From Asparagopsis taxiformis (Eukaryota > Rhodophyta > Florideophyceae > Bonnemaisoniales > Bonnemaisoniaceae): a stretch of DNA of 64,000 bases. The notes beneath the pieces were generated by a model. It did not search any database. It saw only the letters and a program-made list of their open reading frames with translations, and was not told the origin of the DNA. The stretch is taken from NCBI GenBank assembly GCA_030407315.1, contig JALQPE010001717.1, positions 62,001 to 126,000 on the forward strand, in the 5' to 3' direction. Numbering within the stretch: position 1 is the stretch's first letter; each line of letters opens with the position of its first letter. This document shows, piece after piece, positions 10,680 through 19,963 of this stretch. Made by a program: the position numbers and the translations under genes.

Positions 10680-11195
10680 ATGACCACGTTCTTCACCCTT
10701 CTCGCAGCCCTCTTCTGTCTCCTGGCGCTGTCGAACGCACAGCCTTCCGGCACTGTGTCGACGCAATGTACCGTGCAGGTCTTTGCAACCGGCATGCATA
10801 ACAAGGGAATTCGTGTTTCAACGTACATTCCATTCCCGTGGAAGCATTATCACCATCCGGCCACGCAGACAGCGTCCGCCTATTTCGGCTCGGAAAAGGC
10901 GTCTGTGAATCTTCATTTGCCGATTCATGGAAGTCATTTGTTGAATCATGATATTAACATTCACTTCACGGCCAACTATAGCTGTCATTTCGATAGTGTC
11001 CGTCTATCCCATGTGAATACCTATGGTTCGGGTACTGGCAAATGTTTCAGGATTTCTCAGAGGTGCGGTCATGTGACTTCAACTTACGGAACGGTTTATA
11101 TTGATATGTATTGTGATGTGCCGCACCAAGCTCACTATCCGTCTGGTGTGATCAAGATGAACTACAATGCCCACGGCCCGCATGTTCGTTGTTAG
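10680..11195 (+). CDS. Secreted small Cys-conserved protein, copy 2, histidine-rich
   Basis: 171 residues from ATG 10680, with signal peptide 1-20 (ending SNA). All six cysteines of copy 1 are kept. The mature 151 residues carry 16 histidines against two in copy 1; most replace other residues at aligned positions (KHYHH, LHLPIHGSH, NHDINIH, PHQAH, AHGPH). Metal or pH sensing is a reasonable guess, not shown. An AATAAA lies 19 nt past the stop. Confidence 0.8.
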   Translation: MTTFFTLLAALFCLLALSNAQPSGTVSTQCTVQVFATGMHNKGIRVSTYIPFPWKHYHHPATQTASAYFGSEKASVNLHLPIHGSHLLNHDINIHFTANYSCHFDSVRLSHVNTYGSGTGKCFRISQRCGHVTSTYGTVYIDMYCDVPHQAHYPSGVIKMNYNAHGPHVRC

Positions 11196-11213
11196 ATAAC
11201 AATGAGATATCAC

Positions 11214-11219
11214 AATAAA
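11214..11219 (+). terminator. Polyadenylation signal AATAAA
   Basis: It lies 19 nt after the stop of the histidine-rich secreted protein gene. Confidence 0.55.
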
Positions 11220-11348
11220 GATGATGGTTTATGATTGACGAGTGCTAGCATGTGGCACTCGCTAGACCATTGGTCCACTTGTCTACAAATCATTCCCTCG
11301 TTGAAACTTGTATTTACACAATAATTATTCGATGCCCTAAAATATTCT

Positions 11349-12593
11349 CTAGTACTCCAACAGAGTCCAAACGCCGTATCCAACGAAACCGGCGCCAGCC
11401 GCCGAGAAGGCCGTCAGTCCCGCGCATGTCAAAAGCCTGACCGTGTTTGAAATCACCACAACGTCCACCATGACAATGCCCACCTCGACGATCCACACGT
11501 AGATCAAGCACGTCATCCAAACCACCTTCATATTCTTCCGCGCATTGAACAGCAAGTTTTCGGCGTGATTCTTCGCGACGTACAACATGGTACTACAAGT
11601 CGCCACGACAATAGCCAGTACTCGAACGAGACACGTGAACAATTCCACCAATTGTTTCCAACTTGTGACACCGCTTTCAAACGTCCAATGACCCGACGAC
11701 CCCAGGCGAATCGAGCAGATACTGATCCCTGTTATCGCCGCGCCCGTTAGCAACGCTCGAGTCGTCGGGACGCGCGTGTAGGGATTTGTGGACCGCGTGT
11801 ACGTCAATTGGAATAGTCTCCATGATATGAATTTCACCAATTCGGTGATGGGAACAAGAAAGATTGCGCGTGAGGATAGGTAGATGGATGTGGTTGTTGA
11901 GGTCACCGTTCGTACTTTTGGGCGTAGGATACCGGATGAGCGGGCCTGCAAGGTGTGTAGGATGTGAAAGTTGGGGAGTAGATCGAACATTTGTAATACG
12001 TCGAGGTAATCGTTGATGGAGGCGTTTTCTTTCAACCACGATATTTCTCTCACAGCCCAATGACTCACGTGTTCACGTTGGTGCAGGATGAACGTGATGG
12101 TTTTGTTGAACACGATGGGGTATTGTTGTTGGAAACTATTGTACCACTCCAATCCTTGTCCTCTGAAGGTGAAGTCGCCCTCCGTCATGATCGTTCGGAA
12201 AAATCGGTTCAATGCCTTGGCGGCGAAATGATGAACGACGAAATGAATAATGGCGGCGAGAGCGAACTGTCGCACGAGTAGCAGGCTTGAAATTGAGGAT
12301 TGATTGAGCTTTCGGGTGAGATATACAAGCGGCGTCAGAAAAAGCAGTGATTGAACAACGAGCATGTACGAGTTGAGACCTTGTTCATTGAGAGGTACTG
12401 CAAGCAATGAGAATAGAGCGACGAGAAGTGCATCAAGCACCCAGAACCTCGTCAGCACTGACGTTGATCCCGGATACATCTTGTGTTTAAGCGATGGCGC
12501 GACAAGGTGTGGCGTAGATTCAGTTGCGCTGGTTGCTGCTGTTGTGTGGCTATTGATGTATGCGGGTGTTCGTTTGCGGATGTAGGAAGTCAT
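11349..12593 (-). CDS. Multipass membrane protein, unrecognised
   Basis: 414 residues from ATG 12593. Hydrophobic segments near residues 50-66, 77-92, 106-122, 245-262, 285-300, 325-347, 362-385 and 390-412 predict about eight membrane helices. A soluble region of about 120 residues (125-245), with QGLEWYNSFQQQYP and a Lys/Arg/His-containing loop, lies between helices 3 and 4. No transporter or channel signature is seen. The next gene upstream on the same strand (12941-13456) is a secreted protein; no operon is expected in a eukaryote. Confidence 0.65.
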   Translation of the reverse strand: MTSYIRKRTPAYINSHTTAATSATESTPHLVAPSLKHKMYPGSTSVLTRFWVLDALLVALFSLLAVPLNEQGLNSYMLVVQSLLFLTPLVYLTRKLNQSSISSLLLVRQFALAAIIHFVVHHFAAKALNRFFRTIMTEGDFTFRGQGLEWYNSFQQQYPIVFNKTITFILHQREHVSHWAVREISWLKENASINDYLDVLQMFDLLPNFHILHTLQARSSGILRPKVRTVTSTTTSIYLSSRAIFLVPITELVKFISWRLFQLTYTRSTNPYTRVPTTRALLTGAAITGISICSIRLGSSGHWTFESGVTSWKQLVELFTCLVRVLAIVVATCSTMLYVAKNHAENLLFNARKNMKVVWMTCLIYVWIVEVGIVMVDVVVISNTVRLLTCAGLTAFSAAGAGFVGYGVWTLLEY

Positions 12594-12940
12594 GTTTCCC
12601 CCGCGATAATCTCGCCGTGGGAAAACATTTTGTCGAGAGTAGAGCTGTGAAATGTTTATAGAGACCGCAACTTAACTGCTGCGAAACATGGGCAACATTT
12701 GTTATTAGGGCTTTTCTACTGCCAACTTGCAAGTTGCTTGAACGTCTGAAACTGCCTGCCATGGTGGCTGCGATGAAATATGTATTCACGTCCTGCACAG
12801 AACCGCTGTGCAGTGCTCGCAAACGTCGGTGGACGAGTCGATGTGTTATGGCAAGTTGGGTCCAGTAAAGAGCGCCATCTCCGCGCGTCAGTGGCCAACT
12901 TGTATCTTTATTAGACTAATTTTCACGAATTTTTCATCAT
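12594..12940. other. Intergenic, promoter side of the membrane protein gene
   Basis: It contains the upstream region of the gene starting at 12593 and the 3' end of the TIMP-like gene. No TATA box is obvious. Confidence 0.35.
12907..12912 (-). terminator. Polyadenylation signal AATAAA
   Basis: TTTATT on the plus strand, about 30 nt beyond the stop of the TIMP-like gene. Confidence 0.5.
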
Positions 12941-13456
12941 TCACATTGCACGTGCTGCCATGCACTGGTTCTCAGGCAGACGCGAACTGACCCTCAGGAA
13001 CCGCAGCTGCGCTCGAGAAAGTCGCGAGAACAGGCGATGTCGCTGACATAATTGCAGGCTGAAACTGTCCGGTTGCATAGCGATATCCGGTGTGATTGGT
13101 GGCAGGTTGAGCAGAAAGACGCCGCCTCTTCTCAGACGTACGCCGCATAGATCGCGCGTTTCGAAGCTTCGAGCGCGGAAGGTTCGCCCGGGCGAACAGC
13201 CCTTGAAAACGGCGAGCAGTCTGAAACGATATTTGACGGATTGCGGGAGAATGATCGGTGGTAGACAGGGCGGGAATGATGATAGACATGGCAACGGCGT
13301 TGGAGTTGGCGATATTGTCACGGAGATTACACGTGCCCTGACGACGCTCGTTGCATCGGCGTAGGTTTCAGGGAAGGTTCGTCGCGTACAGGGACATTGC
13401 GCCGCGATGAGCGTTGTGTGAAGGACGATCACAAAGAGCAGGACGAGATGTTGCAT
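12941..13456 (-). CDS. Secreted TIMP/netrin (NTR)-like domain protein
   Basis: 171 residues from ATG 13456. A signal peptide (1-19 or 1-20) is followed by CPC (Cys21, Cys23), like the CxC that begins mature TIMPs. Then come YADATSVVRARV (TIMP: ADVVIRAK), KYRFRLLAVFKG (residues 75-86, the strand-turn VFKG region of NTR domains), DLCGVRL, and a C-terminal LQLC...L...Q...L...C pattern like the end of the TIMP inhibitory domain. The eight mature cysteines are 21, 23, 57, 64, 87, 104, 137 and 165. In TIMPs the free N-terminal Cys chelates the protease zinc; here Cys21 is N-terminal only if cleavage falls after Gln20. Metalloprotease inhibition is inference. Confidence 0.7.
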   Translation of the reverse strand: MQHLVLLFVIVLHTTLIAAQCPCTRRTFPETYADATSVVRARVISVTISPTPTPLPCLSSFPPCLPPIILPQSVKYRFRLLAVFKGCSPGRTFRARSFETRDLCGVRLRRGGVFLLNLPPITPDIAMQPDSFSLQLCQRHRLFSRLSRAQLRFLRVSSRLPENQCMAARAM

Positions 13457-13591
13457 GGTTTTGGGAAGATGCTATTTCGATGTGTGAGGTGGTTGAGATT
13501 GTTGATGACGGTGCTTATGTAGCGTTGAGATAACAATTCAAAGACGACTATCTTACATGAGCAATTCTATTAATAAATAGATGACCAAGCA

Positions 13592-14401
13592 CTATGTCGG
13601 TGGCTGAATACCAGCAATGGCGAGTCGTACCTGAGCTTCTGCATCAACAATTTTTGGTCGATCTGTCGACTCTGCTATCAATTGTTCTCCATTCGCTGCA
13701 ACGACGTACGTCTGCCATAACGAGTCGCCTTTCTTAATCAACCAACCATTCCCGCCGACGTTCTTCAAATAATACGCCGTTTGATACTGATCAAAATAAT
13801 CTCCGATACCAAACCGAGCAAACCACGACAATCGTTCCAATCCGCAATTTAACAACACGACCACATCATTCCGTTCAACATCCAAGTCTTTCACTTGTTT
13901 CAACGTTGTCACATCGACACCGGCATTAATCAACGCCAGAAACCCACGTCCATCCAATGCGGGACACGACGATACGCGTAGGCCGACCATGGCCTCGTCA
14001 TCGGACAAATATTCACCACCGCCCTGTGGATTGATGTTATCCCGAATATCGATACTTGGTCCGACGGAGCGTCCGTCTTCGATACGACATCCCAATGATA
14101 AGATGAGTTTCTCAATGAAATTCATGTGGTTTTCATAACGTGCAACCAGGGTTCCCGATCGCTGTTCGGACCTCTCCGGCGGAAAATCAACGGTTAGACG
14201 CGGCGCATCGGCGGATTGTCGACTGAGCGATTGTAAAGCCTCCGAGGTTTGCGCGAGAATCTGCGCGTGCGATAGCGTGCGTTTCGGACGTGCCACTGTT
14301 GGTGTCGACAATGGTAATGTCGCTGATGCGGTGAAACGAGCCGGTCGACGACTGTGACGATATTGCACCGGTGGTGGAGATAGAAAGAGAAGAGATGACA
14401 T
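13592..14401 (-). CDS. DUF1995 (plastid LPA3-type) protein
   Basis: 269 residues from ATG 14401; the frame further upstream starts only at GTG, and the ATG gives a transit-peptide-like N-terminus (MSSLLFLSPP, then Arg/Ser/Thr-rich to about residue 40). Family features: the helix and strand ending RLTVDFPPE (68-76), DVVVLLNCGLERL (179-191), then FDQYQTAYYLKNV and LWQTYVV (229-234), in the order expected of DUF1995 proteins found in cyanobacteria and plastids. In plants the relative LPA3 is linked to photosystem II assembly; that role here is by analogy only. Confidence 0.7.
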   Translation of the reverse strand: MSSLLFLSPPPVQYRHSRRPARFTASATLPLSTPTVARPKRTLSHAQILAQTSEALQSLSRQSADAPRLTVDFPPERSEQRSGTLVARYENHMNFIEKLILSLGCRIEDGRSVGPSIDIRDNINPQGGGEYLSDDEAMVGLRVSSCPALDGRGFLALINAGVDVTTLKQVKDLDVERNDVVVLLNCGLERLSWFARFGIGDYFDQYQTAYYLKNVGGNGWLIKKGDSLWQTYVVAANGEQLIAESTDRPKIVDAEAQVRLAIAGIQPPT

Positions 14402-15631
14402 CTGAGCTGCGCTATTGTCGCATTGGCAATTGTTCACCTGAGATTGCCGGTGTGAAGGTAGATATCTCTGGAATTGAGATTCGAGATGAGATTGGGCAGG
14501 GCTTTACCACTGTAAGGATGGATAGGTTCACAGTTCACAGTAATAGAGATTAGATTATTATTATCGTTCAAATCGAGATAAGATCGATTGGAGGTTTGGT
14601 GAACACTTGTGCGCAGATATGTTCATGAATGGTCGACCACTTCCAAAGATCCCATCCCCTGAGTAACCTAATGATCCCAGCCCCGTCTCACTCCGGCGTG
14701 TCCTAATACTCACCATCACATTCCTTCCGAAAACAATGCGCATCCGTACGTTCCACCTGTCACTGCTCACCAAGCTGAGTTGAGTGACATCGAGCGCTAA
14801 GACACCCAGTCCGACACCGGCGTCGTTTTCTGCAACACAATCTCTAATACGACCACTCGATACTCTCGCAAAGTGTCACCTCGTCCCTTAATGAAATTCC
14901 CTCATTATGCACGGCATCAATCGGAGCAAGCGTATTCTTCCAACATTTCTCACACATCTAAGTGCAGCTGGTATGATAGCTCCTGCCATTATGGTGCGAT
15001 TTCTCCTCATGTCTTCAGAAAGACTTCTGGATACCACGTAGGCCATCTTTACGATACTCATGATCATTTCCCTGGATTCTCAGTTCGCCGTGCGAGCAGT
15101 CCTCGCACGATCGGCTCTCAGTTTCCGGTTAATCCAGAGAGTATTTACACCTGCCTGAATGACCTAACAGCGCCAGTCAATTCAAGATCAACGAGTCGCT
15201 TTCTAACAATGCCACACCACCTCCGTCAAACCGCGCTGCATCGTTACGAAACATTTAGGTGATTCGGGTTGGGATCAGAGCGGATGTTAGTTTGCAGATG
15301 GCAGTGTCTGTACGCATAATCTGAGAGCATCGCTATCTGTTATCTTGCGCAAATCTGGTACCATGCCGCCAAAGGATTGTGTGCTAGCGTGTGATACAAG
15401 TAATCTCTTGCCTAAGTTACATATCACCTCATGAAGATGTTCGTTCTAGTACCTGCCCGTGTATCTCTGCCCATCTGCCATGCAGATTTCTGATCCTTTC
15501 ACGATAGCCTCAATGTGACTTCTCGGACCAGTTTCCCAACTCGCTACAGCTGATCGGCACTCGTGAAGTCGAACAAATAAATTTAGTATACAACTTTATA
15601 CAAAGCGGCATTAACCAAAATAAATATTCCG
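14402..15631. other. Intergenic, no supported gene
   Basis: The longest frames (for instance 14873-15262, plus) lack an ATG start or recognisable sequence. The 14.4 kb side is the DUF1995 upstream region. Confidence 0.4.
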
Positions 15632-18600
15632 TCAGACTCGGGAACTACTCGGACCAGCAGCTCCTCCCCTTTCCAGCCGCTTCTTCGCTTCCACAATTGC
15701 GGCAACAATCTCCTCGATAAACGCCATTTGCTGCACCTTTTCTTCCGCACTTGTCCCGTTCGTCACTCCATTGCGGTTTTCTATTCCAGTCACACTTCTC
15801 AGTGCTTGCAACGCCCTTAGAACGTCCTTGACGCCATATTCATCCTCCTTCACCATGCGCTGCAGAAACCTCTCTTTGAAGAACACACGTTCTCCATTGT
15901 CATTTACGACATCAAACAATGAATCCTCATCTTTGCAGTCATTCAGAGTCAAACGATAGAACACAGGGATGATAATCACCCCACGTTCACCACCGGCACG
16001 GAATCGCTCCAAAAAGCACATCAACTCCTTCAGTGTCCACTTGCGCGCAGCAAATTCCGGCGAAAGTATCACAACGGCGATTTTCGCAGTCCGCATCGCA
16101 TCTATCATCTTTTGCGACGCGTGCTGCCCAGGCCTCAGCTCCGCCCTGTCCAGAAATACCCTGAGGCCCAGTGCGACGAGAAGTTCATACAGCGGCTCGG
16201 CGATGGTGAACTTGTCGGTACCGGCGTGACTAATAAACACGTCGTACACCTCTTCTGTTTCTTGCGACGCGGATGGGTAAGGCTGTGGGAGGAGCGGCAG
16301 GGTTGGTTCATCGCGTAGTGGCAGTTGGGTTGTATCCGTTACGAGATCGACATGGGACATGCCGATTGACGATGACGTGACCCACAAACGAGATGTAGTG
16401 GAACAATAGTGAGCCCATTCGATAGCATCCTCCAATGTACCCAAGGTGATTGACTTGCCGCGGCGCTCATAAGTGATGTTCTTTGAATCTTCGCTGCTGA
16501 ACGACGTTAGTCGCTGTTTGCAATTCAGACGTGGCGGTACCGTAGCATTTGTAGAGTTACTCCCATCATCCAATTGTTGGTCGTCCAACGGCTTTCCTGA
16601 TAACACATGCCACGAAAAAGCTTTTTTGTGGACAAATGCATCTTCACCGGTTGACTTTGCAACTGCTACTGCTGAGACAATGCTACCATCTGAATTGAAG
16701 CACAATGATTCAAGATATCGCTCAATCGACTCTGCAGAATGTAGGGAAGCACCTTTACGATCTGAAGGTGACGACAGTGCCCATAGGTCCAGGTCGGAGA
16801 AAGTGTGCAACAGCTCTGGTTTAAGCGCGTCAATTACATGGACGACACATGTGGAGAGATCCGAGTAGGCGAAAAATTGACGGTCGTCTGACACGGCCAA
16901 CTTGTGTGGCCAGAACGGCGGGAGTAAGTTGAAAGTAGAAATGATGCGATCTGTACGCTGTAATACGTCGCACACGTTGCGAGTCTCCATACGTCCCAAC
17001 CATCGATTCCATGTCAACATTGTTGTCCCATTTCTGGAAACTACAAAATATTCAACATCGGTCAGGAAAGCGTCGACCTGTGTGTGCCGGGTGTCGCCCT
17101 CTCGGGCGTCCCAAACGTGCACCCCGTTCCGATTCAGCACTAACAGATCGGATGCATCTCTGAGACAAAGCGACTTGATATAAGACATTGTCTTATGACG
17201 AAGCGTATGCACCAATGACACATCATGACCGTCATTTCTCACACGCCATACGCATATTCTGCCATCGTTATCGACAGAATATAACAGTCGCTCATCGCAA
17301 CTGAACAAGACGCAAAGCACATAGGTGCCATGTTCAGTCGATTTCCAGATTTGTTTCCCGCTTTGCATGTCCCACAATCGAACGGTTAGATCATCCGATG
17401 CTGAGGCCAGCAGTCTCCCAAGCCCGCTCAGCACTACGCTGTTCACAGGCTTCTCGTGGCCCTCCAAGTCGATGTCAGTGCCCGCGAAGCTTGACGTGTC
17501 CCATACACGAATCGTTCCATCCCACGATCCAGACACCATCACATCTTCGCTTCTTCCGGCTGTCAACGAGTTCAAGCCTTTGGTTTTCTCATCAAAGTCA
17601 TTGGCCTGGGAGCTCGAGTTGCTAGCGTGCCCAATAGCGCTTGGGATTGTGCTACCGCTCCTCACATCGATTACTAAGAGTCGTCCCTCATCAGTACCTA
17701 GAACAACTTCCTGTCGCTTTAGTAACACCAGCATGCAATTGATCCTCTCGCGATCTCGCAACCCTTCGGCCTGAATAGAGTGCCATTTCTTGTAATCCTT
17801 CCATATGATCACTCTCCCTTTAGAATTACAAGAATAGATTAACCGTGACACACGGTCGACGTAAACATCTTCTACATTTTCATCTTCTTCATGACCAGCG
17901 AGTGTCCTCTTCTTCGATCCGTCGTGGCCATTCAATACCCACAACTTCCCTCTCCACCCACCTACAACGATTTCATCTCCTCGAGGACCAACAGACATGC
18001 ATCGTCCATCACTCTCGAGTTCTAGCACGCGTTTCAACAAAATCCCACCGCTTGTAAGCGCTCCGCGTCCCGCACGAGCCCAAGGTCGTCGTCCGTGGCG
18101 CTCAATGCTTCGGACGAGCCGCTCCACGACACTGCACTCGCCTGCTATGTCGCAGAGCCGACCATACAACTGGAACGTACACTCGTCACGATTATTCATG
18201 CAGTGTGGGACCATGGCAAGCTCCATCGCTCTCACTACGACGTCGACATCACGTACAACTCTTCTAGCATTTGTTGTTGTGCAGTACTCATCCAAATCCA
18301 TCTGCAACAACTGCAGTTCGGCAATGGTCTTTTGGAATGGCGGGCGCTGCTTATCTTGGTTCATTCGCTCCACCCATCGATAATCGGTGAGCAGTTTGAG
18401 CGCTTTAGTAATTCGTCTAGCGCCGAGCAAGTGTCGAACGACATTGTTGATCATGTACATGTCGCTCTTGTTCAGATTCCACCAACAGTCTTCTTCATTA
18501 CTTCCACGTGCCCTTACATTCTCACGAACATTCGTTGGGAACTGATAGGCATCTAGCAGCTTTGCATGCCATTTGATAACTCCACCTCGATTCTCAGCCA

Positions 18601-19963
18601 TTTTCGCACTCATGTCCAAGACCAAATCGTGCACGCGTACTCCCACAATCCCTTTGCCTTTCTCTCGAACTTCAGTAACTAGACTGTGTCGAGATAGTAT
18701 CCTCACTCCACTAAGAGCGTCTGTGACATCCCATAGCTTTTCAATCGCACTCAAAGGGAAAGATGCCTGCTTCTGCATAATGCACAATGAACGAAACATG
18801 TCTACTGCCGTGAGTTGATCCATGAGCTCTTCTGCAATCTTCTTCGACTCCCATCTCTCCTCCAGGAATTGTAGACTCGTCTCCAATGCGTTGGCCAAGC
18901 CTTTATGCCCGTCTCCACTCTCTGCTCCTGCAAGCTGCCTCGTCGTCGTTCTCAGCCGCTCCCAGTACTCGCCGAACGCGTTCTGGTCGCAGTGCTCTGT
19001 GTTTGGATCCATGCGCTGCTTCACTGCTGATCCTGCAACGCTTAGTGCAAGCGGAAGTCCTGCACATGTTGCGATGATGTGGTCCATGGCGTCACGGTTC
19101 TGAGGAGAAAATGAGGAGACAATCGAAGAATTGATGCGTGCATAGTGGCATAATAAGCGAAGACTTTTGTCTGCATCGCAATCTTCAGGGTTGACTGCAA
19201 TGCAATCGTTGAGTGTAAGAACATCTGCAATATCCCTACTGCGTGTAGACGTCAACACTTTCAATGAAGCATTTTCGTTACCTTGCACTGCTTTACACAT
19301 GGCACAAACCAATTTGTATACAGTTGGATTCACCTCCCAGACGTCATCGAACAAGAGCAAAAATTTTTTTGTGGCTAGACGGTCCATAAGATGAGTGATC
19401 ATCGAGCGATGCGTACCTTCAGCAGCGGCGAGTTGGTTGAAGTGTTCGGAAAAATCTGGAAATGCAGATTTGACAAGATCTTGCAGTTGTCGAATGAAGT
19501 GAGAGAGTTTGACGTCGTGACCGAGTTCAAAAAAGAATATACCGTGACTGTACTTCGCCCAGATATCTTTGTCCCTTCCGAGCGCACATAGAATAGTTGT
19601 CTTCCCTGCGCCACCCATGCCAACGAGCACAGTTGAATTTGTGCTGGGATCATTGGAGAGAAGGGCGCGCTTCGTAATGCTTTCCGGCGTTCTAGAGGAT
19701 GATGATAGGTTGAGGACGGGGCGGAGGATGGACGGGACGAGGAAAGTTTGTGGTTTGGTGAGATGCATTTGGGGGGTAGATGGGAGGGTCACGGAAGGAT
19801 CCAGAGGCTGGGGTGATGGCGAGGGGGACAATACGAGAGATGAGTGCTGAGGGGAAGATAGTGCTTCATTGGCGTGATTAGATGCACTGGTTTGGTGGGA
19901 TGCCATAGTGGGAAGGGTAGGATTGGGGTCGGCGCGATGTGGTTGGACGAAGGAATTACCCAT
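15632..19963 (-). CDS. NLR-like receptor A: MGNS - NB-ARC - WD40 - TIR (intact)
   Basis: 1,443 residues from ATG 19963 (MGNSF). The frame upstream reaches only a GTG, and copy C also begins MGNS, which fixes this start. MGN suggests N-myristoylation. A Ser/Pro-rich leader is followed by NB-ARC: P-loop GMGGAGKTT (115-123), kinase-2 LLLFDDVW (202-209), TSTR (238-241), GLPLAL (302-307) and VHD (444-446) in the MHD position. Next are a helical region, then WD40 repeats from about 655 to 1100 (GSWDGTIRVWD, SDDLTVRLWD, NDGRICVWR). The TIR starts near 1237 (YDVFISHAGTDK) and keeps the Glu of WTLKEL (about 1313) matching the catalytic Glu of NADase TIRs. Plant TIR-NLRs have TIR first and LRRs last; this order is reversed and the sensor is Apaf-1-like. 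An immune role is inferred. Confidence 0.88.
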   Translation of the reverse strand: MGNSFVQPHRADPNPTLPTMASHQTSASNHANEALSSPQHSSLVLSPSPSPQPLDPSVTLPSTPQMHLTKPQTFLVPSILRPVLNLSSSSRTPESITKRALLSNDPSTNSTVLVGMGGAGKTTILCALGRDKDIWAKYSHGIFFFELGHDVKLSHFIRQLQDLVKSAFPDFSEHFNQLAAAEGTHRSMITHLMDRLATKKFLLLFDDVWEVNPTVYKLVCAMCKAVQGNENASLKVLTSTRSRDIADVLTLNDCIAVNPEDCDADKSLRLLCHYARINSSIVSSFSPQNRDAMDHIIATCAGLPLALSVAGSAVKQRMDPNTEHCDQNAFGEYWERLRTTTRQLAGAESGDGHKGLANALETSLQFLEERWESKKIAEELMDQLTAVDMFRSLCIMQKQASFPLSAIEKLWDVTDALSGVRILSRHSLVTEVREKGKGIVGVRVHDLVLDMSAKMAENRGGVIKWHAKLLDAYQFPTNVRENVRARGSNEEDCWWNLNKSDMYMINNVVRHLLGARRITKALKLLTDYRWVERMNQDKQRPPFQKTIAELQLLQMDLDEYCTTTNARRVVRDVDVVVRAMELAMVPHCMNNRDECTFQLYGRLCDIAGECSVVERLVRSIERHGRRPWARAGRGALTSGGILLKRVLELESDGRCMSVGPRGDEIVVGGWRGKLWVLNGHDGSKKRTLAGHEEDENVEDVYVDRVSRLIYSCNSKGRVIIWKDYKKWHSIQAEGLRDRERINCMLVLLKRQEVVLGTDEGRLLVIDVRSGSTIPSAIGHASNSSSQANDFDEKTKGLNSLTAGRSEDVMVSGSWDGTIRVWDTSSFAGTDIDLEGHEKPVNSVVLSGLGRLLASASDDLTVRLWDMQSGKQIWKSTEHGTYVLCVLFSCDERLLYSVDNDGRICVWRVRNDGHDVSLVHTLRHKTMSYIKSLCLRDASDLLVLNRNGVHVWDAREGDTRHTQVDAFLTDVEYFVVSRNGTTMLTWNRWLGRMETRNVCDVLQRTDRIISTFNLLPPFWPHKLAVSDDRQFFAYSDLSTCVVHVIDALKPELLHTFSDLDLWALSSPSDRKGASLHSAESIERYLESLCFNSDGSIVSAVAVAKSTGEDAFVHKKAFSWHVLSGKPLDDQQLDDGSNSTNATVPPRLNCKQRLTSFSSEDSKNITYERRGKSITLGTLEDAIEWAHYCSTTSRLWVTSSSIGMSHVDLVTDTTQLPLRDEPTLPLLPQPYPSASQETEEVYDVFISHAGTDKFTIAEPLYELLVALGLRVFLDRAELRPGQHASQKMIDAMRTAKIAVVILSPEFAARKWTLKELMCFLERFRAGGERGVIIIPVFYRLTLNDCKDEDSLFDVVNDNGERVFFKERFLQRMVKEDEYGVKDVLRALQALRSVTGIENRNGVTNGTSAEEKVQQMAFIEEIVAAIVEAKKRLERGGAAGPSSSRV

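Larger units (their letters stand above)
10183..11195 (+). repeat. Duplicated cassette, copy 2
   Basis: It matches copy 1 upstream (for instance TCATCCGCCCC and GGAGCAAACCTGC) and through the coding region. On the minus strand a frame is open from about 10388 to TGA 10138-10140 without an early ATG; copy 1 has an indel there. Confidence 0.65.

Noticed and set aside
14873..15262. 129-codon plus-strand frame
   Set aside because: Starts at GTG, no family resemblance, ordinary composition.
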